64,000 nt of DNA. It comes from Nocardia ninae NBRC 108245. GTDB taxonomy: Bacteria; Actinomycetota; Actinomycetes; Mycobacteriales; Mycobacteriaceae. Below, one piece after another: positions 54,294-63,379 of the stretch; position 1 is the stretch's first letter; each line of letters opens with the position of its first letter. The translations under genes and the position numbers were made by a program. Under the pieces are notes generated by a model. It ran no database searches. It was not told where the DNA came from and worked only from the letters and a program-made list of their open reading frames with translations. The stretch spans positions 248,001-312,000 of the forward strand of contig NZ_BJXA01000001.1 in assembly GCF_007990755.1 (NCBI RefSeq), read 5' to 3'.

Positions 54294-56123
54294 ATGAAGA
54301 CAGACATCGGCTATGCGCACAAATCGGGCAAAACGGTCTACACGGTTCCGGAGGCGTTCCAGGAGACCCGGACGCTGCGACCCGAGCAGGTGGCGTTGCG
54401 GACGGTCGGCGGAACACAGCAGATCACCTGGCGTGAGTACGGCGAACGGGTGCAATCCATCGCGGCGGGCCTGGCCGGACTCGGTGTCGGGCCCGGCGAC
54501 ACCGTCGGGATCATGCTGACCAACCGGCCCGAATTCAATCTGGTCGACACCGCGGCGCTGCACCTGGGCGCCACCCCGTTCTCGATCTACAACACGAGTT
54601 CGTCCGAGCAGATCACCCATTTGTTCACCAATGCGGCGAACAAAGTGGTCGTGACCGAACAAGTTTTCCTGGACAAGGTCACCGGTGCGGGCGTCGAACT
54701 CGCGCACATCATCCTGGTCGACGGCCCGGCGGCCGACACCATCACGCTCGCCGAGGTCGAGGCGAATCCCGCCGCCGACTTCGATTTCGACGCGGCCTGG
54801 CGGGCGGTCAAACCGGATGATCTGGCCACCCTGATCTACACCTCGGGCACCACCGGCCCGTCCAAGGGCGTCGAGGTCTCCCACCGCAACGTCATCGCGC
54901 AGATCATCGCCCTGGTCAACGGCCCGCTGCCGGTCGGCCTGGATGACCGTTCGGTGTCGTATCTGCCCGCCGCGCACGTCGCCGACCGCATCTCCTGCCA
55001 CGCCATCAACCTGATCACCGGTGTCCAGGTGACCACCGTGCCGGACCCGCGCGAGGTCGCCGCGGCCCTGCCCGACGCCCGCCCGACCACCTTCTTCGGT
55101 GTGCCGCGGGTGTGGCAGAAGATCAAGGTCGGTATCGAGGGCAAGCTCGCCGCCGAACCGAGCGGGGTGAAGAAGGCGCTCGCCAACTGGGCCATCGAGA
55201 CCGGAAAGGCCGCGGCCCGAGCGGATCTCGCCGGTCGCAGCCGTGGCCCCGTCTTGGCCGTGCAGCACAAAGTAGCCGAGGCGCTGGTGCTGTCGAAGCT
55301 GCGGCACGCCATGGGTTTGGACGCACTGAGCGTGCCCGCCTCCGGCGCCGCGCCGATCCCGCCGGAGACGCTCGAGTACTTCATCGGCCTCGGCTTCCCG
55401 ATGAGCGAGGTGTGGGGCATGTCGGAGACCACCGGCGTCGGCACCTTCACCGAGAAGGACAAGCCGCGCCCCGGCTCGGTCGGCCGCCCGGTCGACGGCT
55501 TGGAGCTGCGACTGGACACCGACGGTGAGGTGCTGGTGCGCGGGCCCATCGTGACCCGCGGCTACCGCAACATGCCGGAGCAGACGGCGGAGGCGATCGA
55601 CGACGACGGCTGGCTGCACACCGGCGACGTCGGCACCCTCGACCCCGACGGCTACCTGCGCATCGTGGATCGCAAGAAAGAACTGATCATCAACGAGGCG
55701 GGCAAGAACATCGCGCCGAGCAATGTCGAGAACGCGGTGAAGGCGGTGTCCTCGCTGGTCGGCCAGGTCGTCGCGCTCGGTGACGCCAAGCCGTACATCG
55801 CCGCGCTGATCGTGCTCGACCCGGACGTCGCGGCCTTGCGCGCCAAGGAATTCGACGCCACCGACGCCGATGTGGCGACGCTGGCGACCCGCAAGGAGAT
55901 CGTCGACGAGGTGCTGGCCGCGGTGCAGGCGGGCAACGTGAAGCTCTCCCGGGTGGAGCAGATCAAGCGGTTCACGATCATCGGCGGGATTTGGGAGCCG
56001 GGCGGCGACGAGCTGACCCCGAAGATGTCGCTCAAGCGCTCCCCGATCGCCACCAAGTACGCGGCCGAGATCGAGGCGCTCTACGCGAAGGAGCCCTCGG
56101 ACAAGGTCGTCAACGTCAAGTAG
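54294..56123 (+). CDS. Long-chain fatty-acid--CoA ligase (FadD-type)
   Basis: About 609 residues from the ATG at 54294 (MKTDIGYAHKSGKTVYTVPEAF). The AMP-binding motif YTSGTTGPSKGVEVSHRN is near residue 180, AAPIPPETLEYF and WGMSETTGVGT near 355-380, DGWLHTGDVGTLDPDGYLRIVDRKKELIINEAGKN near 440-475 and the C-terminal catalytic Lys in LKRSPIATKYA. It shares the same layout and many blocks with the FadD at 30768. It sits between pyrD and the PEBP gene, which are neighbours in mycobacteria. A hairpin terminator follows. Confidence 0.93.
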   Translation: MKTDIGYAHKSGKTVYTVPEAFQETRTLRPEQVALRTVGGTQQITWREYGERVQSIAAGLAGLGVGPGDTVGIMLTNRPEFNLVDTAALHLGATPFSIYNTSSSEQITHLFTNAANKVVVTEQVFLDKVTGAGVELAHIILVDGPAADTITLAEVEANPAADFDFDAAWRAVKPDDLATLIYTSGTTGPSKGVEVSHRNVIAQIIALVNGPLPVGLDDRSVSYLPAAHVADRISCHAINLITGVQVTTVPDPREVAAALPDARPTTFFGVPRVWQKIKVGIEGKLAAEPSGVKKALANWAIETGKAAARADLAGRSRGPVLAVQHKVAEALVLSKLRHAMGLDALSVPASGAAPIPPETLEYFIGLGFPMSEVWGMSETTGVGTFTEKDKPRPGSVGRPVDGLELRLDTDGEVLVRGPIVTRGYRNMPEQTAEAIDDDGWLHTGDVGTLDPDGYLRIVDRKKELIINEAGKNIAPSNVENAVKAVSSLVGQVVALGDAKPYIAALIVLDPDVAALRAKEFDATDADVATLATRKEIVDEVLAAVQAGNVKLSRVEQIKRFTIIGGIWEPGGDELTPKMSLKRSPIATKYAAEIEALYAKEPSDKVVNVK

Positions 56124-56141
56124 ACAACTCAGTCCCTGATA

Positions 56142-56182
56142 ACGACTGTGGCCCTGGGCATTTCGCTCAGGGCCACAGTCGT
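56142..56182. terminator. Bidirectional terminator between fadD and PEBP genes
   Basis: Perfect 15-bp arms ACGACTGTGGCCCTG (56142-56156) and its complement (56168-56182), with an 11-nt loop containing ATTTCG. It lies between converging genes. Confidence 0.88.
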
Positions 56183-56189
56183 CCAGCGA

Positions 56190-56732
56190 TTACTTCTGCT
56201 CGTAGGTACCCACGATCGTGGCACGCGCGATAGCGTGCGAGAAGAGGTTGAATCCGAGGTAAGCGGGCGTGGCCGACTCGTCGATGCCGAGGCTCTCCAC
56301 GTCCACCGCGTGCACCACGATGAAGTAGCGGTGGTAGCCGTGCCCGGGCGGCGGTCCCGCGCCGACGAATCCGGCGAACCCGCCGTCGTTGCGCAGGGTG
56401 ATCGCCCCGGTCGGCAGCGCACCGCCCTCCTCGCCGCTGCCCGCGCCGGTCGGCAGCGAGGTCGCGCCGACCGGGATGTCGGCCACCGCCCAGTGCCAGA
56501 ACCCCGCCGCGGTCGGCGCGTCCGGATCGTACACGGTGACCGCGAAACTCTTTGTCTCCTCGGGGAATCCGGACCAGGACAGCTGCGGCGAGATGTCCTT
56601 GCCGCCCGCGCCGAAGACGCCGCTGACCTGATCGTTGCCGAGTGGCTGACCGTCGGTGACGTCGTCGGAGGTCAGCGTGAACGACGGCAGCTGCGGCAGC
56701 GCGTCGTAGGGATTGTAGGAGTAATCGGGCAC
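56190..56732 (-). CDS. YbhB/YbcL-family Raf kinase inhibitor-like protein (PEBP)
   Basis: About 180 residues from a GTG with AAGGA 7 nt upstream. The PEBP ligand site is visible: [42 protein letters not shown], then [15 protein letters not shown]. This corresponds by neighbours to M. tuberculosis Rv2140c. The ligand is a phosphorylated or anionic small molecule; its role in the cell is unproven. It lies 14 nt downstream of the M20 peptidase gene in the same operon. Confidence 0.92.
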   Translation of the reverse strand: MPDYSYNPYDALPQLPSFTLTSDDVTDGQPLGNDQVSGVFGAGGKDISPQLSWSGFPEETKSFAVTVYDPDAPTAAGFWHWAVADIPVGATSLPTGAGSGEEGGALPTGAITLRNDGGFAGFVGAGPPPGHGYHRYFIVVHAVDVESLGIDESATPAYLGFNLFSHAIARATIVGTYEQK

Positions 56733-56746
56733 GGGTTGTCCTTTCG

Positions 56747-58108
56747 TCAGCTGTTCAGCAAAAAGTGTTCCAGCACCCGGGTGCCGAATTCGAGCGCCTC
56801 CACCGGAACTCGTTCGTCGACGCCGTGGAACAGCGCGGTGAAGTCCAGTTCCGGCGGCAGCTGCAGCGGCGCGAAGCCGAAGCAACGAATGCCCAAGCGG
56901 GCGAACGCCTTCGCGTCGGTGCCACCCGAGAGCATGTAGGGCACGGTACGGCCCTGCGGGTCGTGGGCGAGGATCGCGTCGTTCATCGCGTCCACCAGGT
57001 GACCATCGAAAGTTGTTTCGTAGGAGTCGAGTTTGGTGATCCACTCCCGTTCGACGTCCGGGCCGATCAGCTCGTCCACCTCCCGTTCGAACGCCGCCTG
57101 CCGGCCGGGCACCACCCGGCAGTCGACGACGGCCTCCGCGGTCTGCGGGATCACGTTGGCCTTGTACCCGGCCTGCAACATGGTCGGGTTCGCCGTATCA
57201 CGCAGCGTCGCACCGATAATGCGGGAGATGGTGCCCAGTTTCGCCAGCTGTCCCTCGATGTCGGGGCTGTCCGGATCGAACTGCAGTCCGGTCTCCTCGG
57301 CGACGGCGGCCAGGAACTCGCTCACCGAATCCGACATCACCACGGGGAACGTGTGTTTGCCCAACCGCGCGACCGCGTCGGCCAGGATGGTGACCGCGTT
57401 GTCCTCGTGCAGGAACGAGCCGTGTCCCGCACGGGCCTTGGCGCGCAACCGCATCCAGCCAAGCCCCTTCTCCGCCGTCTCCACCAGATACAGCCTGCGT
57501 TCGGTGCCGTCCGGGCGCGGCACCGTCAGCGAGAACCCGCCGACCTCCCCGACGGCCTCGGTGATCCCCTCGAACAGGTCGGGCCGGTTGTCCACCAACC
57601 ACTGCGAGCCCCACTTGCCGCCGTTCTCCTCGTCGGCCAGGAAGGCGAACACGATATCGCGCGGCGGCACCGTGCCGTCGAGCTTGAACTGGCGGGCGAT
57701 CGCCAGCATCATCCCGACCATGTCCTTCATGTCGATCGCACCGCGGCCCCACACGTAGCCGTCGCGCACCGCACCGGAGAACGGGTGCACGCTCCAGTCG
57801 GCCGCCTCGGCGGGCACCACGTCCAGGTGCCCGTGCATCATCAGCGCACCGCGGCTGGAGTCCGCGCCGGGCAGCCGTGCGAACACATTCCCGCGCCCGG
57901 GCGCGCCCGACTCCACATACTCGGTCGTATACCCGGCCTGGTGCAGTTGCTCGGCCACCCATTCCGCGCATTCGCGCTCGCCCTTGGTGGTGGCCAGGTC
58001 GCCGGTGTTCGAGGTATCGAACCGGATCAGCGCGCTGACCAGGTCTACCACCTCATCGACCGCGCGAGAGCTGCTGTTGGGGACCGATCCTTCGACAGTT
58101 GTGGACAC
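56747..58108 (-). CDS. M20-family metallopeptidase (ArgE/DapE/CPG2 type)
   Basis: About 453 residues from the GTG at 58108 ([11 protein letters not shown]). Zinc ligands are in [11 protein letters not shown], the bridging Asp in [13 protein letters not shown], the catalytic Glu in [17 protein letters not shown] and a late His in [18 protein letters not shown]. The dimerisation domain is intact. A cytosolic dipeptidase or deacylase is likely. By synteny it is the counterpart of Rv2141c. It shares a unit with the PEBP gene. Confidence 0.92.
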   Translation of the reverse strand: MSTTVEGSVPNSSSRAVDEVVDLVSALIRFDTSNTGDLATTKGERECAEWVAEQLHQAGYTTEYVESGAPGRGNVFARLPGADSSRGALMMHGHLDVVPAEAADWSVHPFSGAVRDGYVWGRGAIDMKDMVGMMLAIARQFKLDGTVPPRDIVFAFLADEENGGKWGSQWLVDNRPDLFEGITEAVGEVGGFSLTVPRPDGTERRLYLVETAEKGLGWMRLRAKARAGHGSFLHEDNAVTILADAVARLGKHTFPVVMSDSVSEFLAAVAEETGLQFDPDSPDIEGQLAKLGTISRIIGATLRDTANPTMLQAGYKANVIPQTAEAVVDCRVVPGRQAAFEREVDELIGPDVEREWITKLDSYETTFDGHLVDAMNDAILAHDPQGRTVPYMLSGGTDAKAFARLGIRCFGFAPLQLPPELDFTALFHGVDERVPVEALEFGTRVLEHFLLNS

Positions 58109-58269
58109 GTACCCTTTCCTACCACCTGCCCGGACTCCGGTTTCCCATCCCTCCCACCGCGGCGTACCCGCGCTGGGCCGGGCGACACAGCGTACGGTGC
58201 CGATCGGCCCGGCCGCAGGGTTCAGCATCACGGTGATCGCAACGCCGTAAGTCGCACGGCGGTAACGGA

Positions 58270-58911
58270 TCAAGGCGTGTCGAGCGCCAGCTTCAGTCCG
58301 AGGACGACCAGCACCGAGCCGGTGAGGCCCTCCATCCCGCGCTTGACCGAGGGCCGATCGAACCACGACTTGGTGAACCGGACGCCGCAGATCAGCACCG
58401 TGGACCACAGCACTCCCTCGACGAAGTGGATCAGGGTGAGTGCCGTGCCCATCAGCAGATGCGGCGCGTGCGGTGGGATGAACTGCGGCAGCATCGCGAT
58501 GTAGAACACGCCCACCTTGGGGTTGAGCAGGTTCGACGTCGCACCGCGCGCCCAGGCTCGCAGCACGCTGTCGCTCGCGACGGCGCGGTCGTCGACCTGG
58601 CCGGCACCGAGGTCGCCGGAGCGCAGCAGCGCGACCAGGCTGGTGAGGCCGAGCCAGATCAGATAGATCGCACCGGCGATGCGCAGCACCGTGTACGCCC
58701 ATTGCGAGGTGGTCAGCAACACCGACAGCCCGCACGTCGTCGCGATGCCCCACACCAGCAGTCCACTGCCTACCCCCAGTGCGGTCGCGAACGCGGTGCG
58801 TGTGCCGCGGACGATCGCGGAGCGCAGGACGAGGGCGGTGTCCAGGCCGGGGACCAGGGTCAGGAACCCCGCGACGACGGCGAAGGACACCAGTGCGGTC
58901 CACACGCTCAC
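58270..58911 (-). CDS. LysE/RhtB-family amino-acid exporter
   Basis: 213 residues with about six helices. The N-terminal signature FLTLVPGLDTALVLRSAIVRGTRTAFATALGVGSGLLVWG resembles the PGPxxxxV pattern of RhtB/LysE exporters, with NPKVGVFYIAMLPQF later. It probably exports an amino acid or derivative. It lies 45 bp downstream of the MalY/PatB-like gene on the same strand, so the pair may act together on sulfur amino acids. Confidence 0.9.
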   Translation of the reverse strand: MSVWTALVSFAVVAGFLTLVPGLDTALVLRSAIVRGTRTAFATALGVGSGLLVWGIATTCGLSVLLTTSQWAYTVLRIAGAIYLIWLGLTSLVALLRSGDLGAGQVDDRAVASDSVLRAWARGATSNLLNPKVGVFYIAMLPQFIPPHAPHLLMGTALTLIHFVEGVLWSTVLICGVRFTKSWFDRPSVKRGMEGLTGSVLVVLGLKLALDTP

Positions 58912-58956
58912 TTATTCAACCTATCCGTTGATTACTTTGTGCCCGTGCGGTTTCCG

Positions 58957-60120
58957 TCAGCGATTGAGGTGCTTGTGCACCGCGTCGTTCATGCGGCCGA
59001 GCATATCCGCGAGGACCGGGCGGTAGGTCGCGAAGTTCAGGCGCGCGAATCCCGCACCGCCGGGGCCGAAGTCCGGGCCGGACAGGAGTTTTACCTTCGC
59101 GTGCTCGAGGAAGAAGTCCGCGGGGTCTCGGTCGAGTTCGAGCGCGCGACAGTCGAGCCAGGCCAGGTAGCCCGCGTCGGGGCGGTGGAAACGGATCTCG
59201 GGTCGCAGCGTCTCGGCGACGAGGTCGCGGTTGGCGGTCAGCAGTTCTCGCGTCGCGGCCAGCCATGCGGCACCCTCGCGCCACGCGGTGCAGGTCGCCA
59301 GCACGCTGAGCGCGCTCACCTGTCCGTACAGCTGCGGTGGTTGCGCGTCCAAGGCGGCGCGGACCCGGCTGTCGCCGACGTGGGCGACGCAGCACCGCAG
59401 TCCGGCCAGATTGAAGGCTTTGCTCGCGGAGTTGAGAGTGACTGTGCGTGCGGCGATTTCCGGTCCGAGCGAGGCGAACGGGGTGTGCCTGTGCCGCTCG
59501 TGTACGAGCTCGGAGTGGATCTCGTCGGCGATCACCAAAACGTCGTTGCGGGCGGTGATCTCCGCGATGGCCGTGAGTTCGCCGCGATCGAACACGTGCC
59601 CCGTCGGGTTGTTCGGGTTCACCAGAATCAAGGCGCGGCAGTTGTTGCTGCGGGTCTCCTCGGCCATCCGGTCGATATCGAAGGTCCAGCCGTCGGCCTG
59701 CTCGACCATCGGGATAGGTACCAGGCGTCGTCCCATGAGCTCGATGGTTTGCAGGAACGGCGGATACGCGGGGGTGTGCACGGCGATCGCGTCGCCCGGC
59801 CGGGTCATGAGTTGCAGCACGATCTGCAGCACCTGGATGAGCTCGGTGAAGACGTACACGTCGTCCGGGTCGATCCGGAAGTCGTACTGCTCACGCATGC
59901 GATCAGCGAACGCTTCCTGCAACGGATTTCGATCGGGACGCTCATCCCACGCGGGATAACCGAGGTCGCCGTCCACCGCCTGCCGCAGCGCCGCACGCAC
60001 CGGATCCGGCACCGCGAAGTCCATGTCCGCGATCCACGCGGGCAGCACATCCGCTCCGGCGCGCGCCCATTTGATGCCCACCCGCTGCCGCAGCACGTCG
60101 ATATCGACCAGATCTTCCAT
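58957..60120 (-). CDS. MalY/PatB-family PLP-dependent C-S lyase / aminotransferase
   Basis: About 387 residues from the ATG at 60120. Fold type I aminotransferase signatures: MPAWIADMDFAVP-like start (LPAWIADMDFAVPDPV), the substrate-binding NPNNPTG in ILVNPNNPTGHVF, the PLP Asp in VLVIADEIHSELV and the Schiff-base Lys in LNSASKAFNLAGLRC. The WIADMDF opening and NSASKAFN are typical of MalY/PatB C-S lyases (cystathionine beta-lyase-like). The Lrp gene is divergent and probably controls it. Confidence 0.92.
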   Translation of the reverse strand: MEDLVDIDVLRQRVGIKWARAGADVLPAWIADMDFAVPDPVRAALRQAVDGDLGYPAWDERPDRNPLQEAFADRMREQYDFRIDPDDVYVFTELIQVLQIVLQLMTRPGDAIAVHTPAYPPFLQTIELMGRRLVPIPMVEQADGWTFDIDRMAEETRSNNCRALILVNPNNPTGHVFDRGELTAIAEITARNDVLVIADEIHSELVHERHRHTPFASLGPEIAARTVTLNSASKAFNLAGLRCCVAHVGDSRVRAALDAQPPQLYGQVSALSVLATCTAWREGAAWLAATRELLTANRDLVAETLRPEIRFHRPDAGYLAWLDCRALELDRDPADFFLEHAKVKLLSGPDFGPGGAGFARLNFATYRPVLADMLGRMNDAVHKHLNR

Positions 60121-60155
60121 GAGCTGAACCCTAGAAGGAACGCCGCCGGACGCGA

Positions 60156-60195
60156 TTGACAATTTTCCCACTCTCACGCAAATTTATTGCGTGAG
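60156..60195 (+). promoter_or_regulatory. Promoter and palindromic operator at the lrp start
   Basis: A -35-like TTGACA at 60156-60161 is followed about 18 nt later by an AT-rich -10-like region. A perfect palindrome CTCACGCAA-N5-TTGCGTGAG (60173-60195) overlaps it and the GTG start itself. With such spacing, transcription would begin at or near the GTG, giving a leaderless message. The same site could also repress the divergent lyase gene. Confidence 0.6.
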
Positions 60196-60685
60196 TGCGC
60201 TGCCGTTGGACGATATCGATCACCTACTGCTCGAGCTGGTGCAGGTCGATGCGACGCGGCCGCTGCACGAGCTCGGTGAACGAGTCGGCCTCTCCCCCAG
60301 CGCCGTCCAGCGCAGGCTCACCCGGCTGCGCACCGGCGGGGTGATCACCGCGCAGGTCGCCGTGATCGATCCGCGCACCGTGGGCATGGGTTTGACCACC
60401 GTCGTGCTCGTCGAACTGGCCGAAGACGACGCCGACCACTACCTCGCGTTCTGCGAGCGCATGCTCGCCGAACCGGCCGTGCAGCAGTGCTATTCCGTTG
60501 TGGGACAGTGGGATTACGTCGTGGTCATGATCACCGAGGACCTCGCCGACTACCGCCGGATCTCGAATGAGCTGTTCGTCAGGGACAAGTCGGTGCATCG
60601 CTACGAGACGCTGCCGACCTACGAAAGGGTCAAAGCCCAACTCGCCGTGCCGTTGTCGACGTCGCGCCCAGAGACCAAACTGTAA
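60191..60685 (+). CDS. Lrp/AsnC-family regulator
   Basis: 164 residues from a GTG. HTH at residues 8-60 (LDDIDHLLLELVQVDATRPLHELGERVGLSPSAVQRRLTRLRTGGVI) and a RAM ligand domain after residue 70 (TTVVLVELAEDDADHYLAFCERMLAEPAVQQCYSVVGQWDYVVVMITEDLADYR). Octameric Lrp proteins sense amino acids. Divergent placement from the C-S lyase and LysE exporter genes suggests it responds to a sulfur or other amino acid. It has a perfect palindrome over its own start. Confidence 0.92.
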   Translation: MSALPLDDIDHLLLELVQVDATRPLHELGERVGLSPSAVQRRLTRLRTGGVITAQVAVIDPRTVGMGLTTVVLVELAEDDADHYLAFCERMLAEPAVQQCYSVVGQWDYVVVMITEDLADYRRISNELFVRDKSVHRYETLPTYERVKAQLAVPLSTSRPETKL

Positions 60686-60797
60686 TGGGCTTCACAGGAA
60701 CTGCACGGCAAACCGTTGCCGACTGCACGGATTAGCGCGCTTTACTGGAAGAGTGCCGAGCGGCACGCGGCAAGGGTGCAGTCCGAGGAGGTCAGGC

Positions 60798-61571
60798 ATG
60801 TGCTCGGCACCTGTCACGGACGGCCCCGATCCCGAAGTCGTGCGCCTCAGCGGTACCGCATGGGAGTCGTTGAGCAGGCGCGGTTCCCGCACCCTCAACG
60901 CCGACGACGCGGCCGCCGTGATCGATCCGGTCACCGGGAAGACAGCGTTCGTGGTCGCCGACGGTGTCGGTGATCATTTGCCCGCCGCTCGGGCGGCACG
61001 CACTGCGGCGGACGTCGCCGCGCACGTCGGCGCCCGTACCGGCGCGTTCGCCGGAATCCTTGCGGCCCAACGCGAATTACTGCGGCAGTTCCCACAAAAC
61101 GAAGCCGACAGTGTGCTCGTCATCGCCGTGCTGCCGTCTCCGGGACAACCGGACGGGCCGTGCGAAGTCGCCTGGGTCGGCGACTGCCGCGCCTATCGCT
61201 GGAACGGGCGGGTGCTGCACCAGATCACCACCGATCACACCGTCGGCGAATTCTGGCGCACCCGCGGTTACGGTCCGGCACCGCGACTGGATCACGTGGT
61301 CCTCACCTCGGTCCGCACCGTCCGGCCCGCCGACATCGGTCACGCGAGCACCGGCTCCAGTACCGGCAGGCTGCTGCTGAGCACCGATGGTGTGCACAAG
61401 CGCCTCGACATGGCCGCGATCAAAGCGATGCTCGCCGAAGGGGAATCACCTGCCCACGTCGCGGAAACTCTGGTGGACAACGCCCTTCGCAGCGGCGGTA
61501 CCGACAACACCACCGCCCTCGTCGCCGATTGCGGACCTTTCCTCGAGCGAACCAGTGACGACACCGAGTAA
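60798..61571 (+). CDS. PP2C-family serine/threonine phosphatase
   Basis: About 257 residues from the ATG at 60798, with GAGGAGG 7 nt upstream. The PPM metal motifs are in order: FVVADGVGDHLPAA (the DG Asp), WVGDCRAYRW, LLLSTDGVHKRLD and GGTDNTTALVAD. Metal-ligand Asps are present, so it should be active. It has no membrane or regulatory domain. It may counter a Ser/Thr kinase encoded elsewhere. A repeat array follows its stop. Confidence 0.9.
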   Translation: MCSAPVTDGPDPEVVRLSGTAWESLSRRGSRTLNADDAAAVIDPVTGKTAFVVADGVGDHLPAARAARTAADVAAHVGARTGAFAGILAAQRELLRQFPQNEADSVLVIAVLPSPGQPDGPCEVAWVGDCRAYRWNGRVLHQITTDHTVGEFWRTRGYGPAPRLDHVVLTSVRTVRPADIGHASTGSSTGRLLLSTDGVHKRLDMAAIKAMLAEGESPAHVAETLVDNALRSGGTDNTTALVADCGPFLERTSDDTE

Positions 61572-61744
61572 GTGACGGCTGCCGGCTTCGAATGCGCGAC
61601 CGCCGTAGCGGTGCGCAGCTGGTTCAGCATCGACGGGACTGGCAGCAAAGTCGAAAGGCCCGCCGTGTACTCGAGGGCAGCACCTGTCCGATATCCGGCG
61701 AGGTTGCCACCGTAGCCCGCCGGCACAGGTGTTCTCCGCCACTG

Positions 61745-63085
61745 CGTCCCGCCCGCCGCCCGACTCCGCGCCGAGCGGGAGATGGTGGCGCCTCCACTCG
61801 CACGTCTCCGCCACGGCGTCCCTCTCGCCGCCGGACTCCGCTCTGAGCGGGACATGGTGGCGCCTCCACTCGCACGCCTCCGCCACGGCGTCCCTCTCGC
61901 CGCCGGACTCTGCGCCGAGCGGGAGATGGTGGCGGACTTACTCCGGCGATGCGTGACCTCTGTTCCGTTGATACTGAAGTGCGCAGCCACCGCCCGTGCA
62001 AGGGCGGCGCCACCATCTCCCGCCCGGCGAGGAAGGCAGGCGACGGGCGGAACACAGTGGCGGACCGTGCGAGCGGGGGCGCCACCACGTCCCGCCCGGC
62101 GCAGGGTCGGCGGCAAGAGGGACGCAGTGGCGGAGACGTGCGAGTGGGAGCGCCGTCATGTCCCGCTCAGCGCGGACTCGGGCAGCGCGCGGGACACGAT
62201 GGCGGAGGCATGCAAGTGGAGGAGCCATCACGTCCCACTCGGCGCGGAGTCGGGCGGCGGACGGGACGCAGTGGCGGAGAAGTGCAAGCGGGGGCGCCAC
62301 CATCTTTCGCTCTGGGGGGAGGCAGGCGAGGTGGCGGACCGTGCAAGTGGTTGGGCGCCACCACGTCCCGCCCGGCGCAGGGTCGGGCAGCGGGAGGGAC
62401 ACAGTGGCGAAGAAGTATGAGTGGGAACGCCTTCATGTCCCGCTCAGCGCGGACTCGGGCAGCGCGCGGGACACGATGGCGAAGACGTGCGAGTGGAGGC
62501 GCCACCATGTCCCCCTCGGCGCGGAGCTCAGCGGCGGCAAACGTACGAATCGGAGCGCCACCAAGTCCCACCCGACGCCGAGCCGCGCGGCCAGCGGAAC
62601 ATGGTGGCGGAGACATACGAGAGGGGGCGCCCTCACGTCCCGCCCGGCGAGGAGCCAAGCGGGCAGCGGGACACAGCGGCGGAAACGTACGAGTCGAAGC
62701 GCCACCAAGTCCCACCCGACGCCGAGCCGCGCGGCCAGCGGAACATGGTGGCGGAGACATACGAGCGGGAGCGCCCTCACGTCCCACCCCACGCCGAGCC
62801 GCGCGGCGCGCGGAACATGGTGGCGGAGACGGACGAGCGGGAGCGCCCTCATGTCGCACCCGGCGCCGAGCCGAGCGGCGCGCAGGACCGCAGCGGCGGA
62901 GGCATACGAGTGAGAGCGCCACCACGTCCCGCCCGGCAAGGAGCCAAGCGGCCAGCGGGACACAGCGGCGGAAACGTACGAGTCGGAGCGCCACCAAGTC
63001 CCACCCGACGCCGTGCCGGGCCGTAAGCGGGACACGGGGGCGGAGAAGCGTTTGTGGGCGTGCCTTCATGTCCCTCGATCATGAA
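61745..63085. repeat. Intergenic repeat family, largest array of about 18 units (array 5)
   Basis: A 1.3-kb run of 72-bp units. On the left (61745-61935) units read GAGCGGGACATGGTGGCG, CCTCCACTCGCAC, CCGCCACGGCGTCCC with starts at 61773, 61845 and 61917. To the right they run in the opposite sense: ATGTCCC-like words at 62158, 62230, 62363, 62435, 62507 and 62635, mostly 72 bp apart with some units of 56-61 bp. The 72-bp period equals 24 codons, so long open frames arise by chance. No gene is supported from 61572 to 63379; the remaining 290 bp are plain. Confidence 0.88.
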
Positions 63086-63379
63086 CGGAACCAATGAGGG
63101 AACGGCTGCTTCGGGGTTCGGATCTGCACCGCCTGTGGATCGTCTGGAAAGCAGGTGGATCCTCGAAATGCTGCGCCGCCGAACATGCATTTGCTGTTAA
63201 TTCGCTAAGCTATTAGTTCAATGATCACACTTCGGTAACTTCGCCAACTCATGGCGGTCTACCAGGGCTAATCTTCGACGGTTGCTGTTCTACTATGCCC
63301 ATGCCGGGGTTGCCTCGGCCGCTCAACCATGCACTCGGAAATCTGGTGTACCGAACTTTGCCCGGGAAAGTGGAGTGGG

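Noticed and set aside
57036-58903. Joining the M20 peptidase frame upstream to 58903 as one 718-residue protein
   Set aside because: The extra N-terminus is antisense or out of phase with the LysE gene; a GTG at 58108 with AAAGGG upstream gives the family length.
61745-63085. Possible CRISPR or retron-like array
   Set aside because: Units are degenerate along their full length and there are no conserved-repeat/unique-spacer boundaries, cas genes or reverse transcriptase.
61949-63097. A 382-codon open frame on the plus strand, with similar long frames on the other strand
   Set aside because: It lies wholly inside the 72-bp repeat array. The 24-codon period keeps several frames open at once, units of 56-61 bp break the phase, and the product is an Arg/Gly/Ser-rich mosaic with no start signal.
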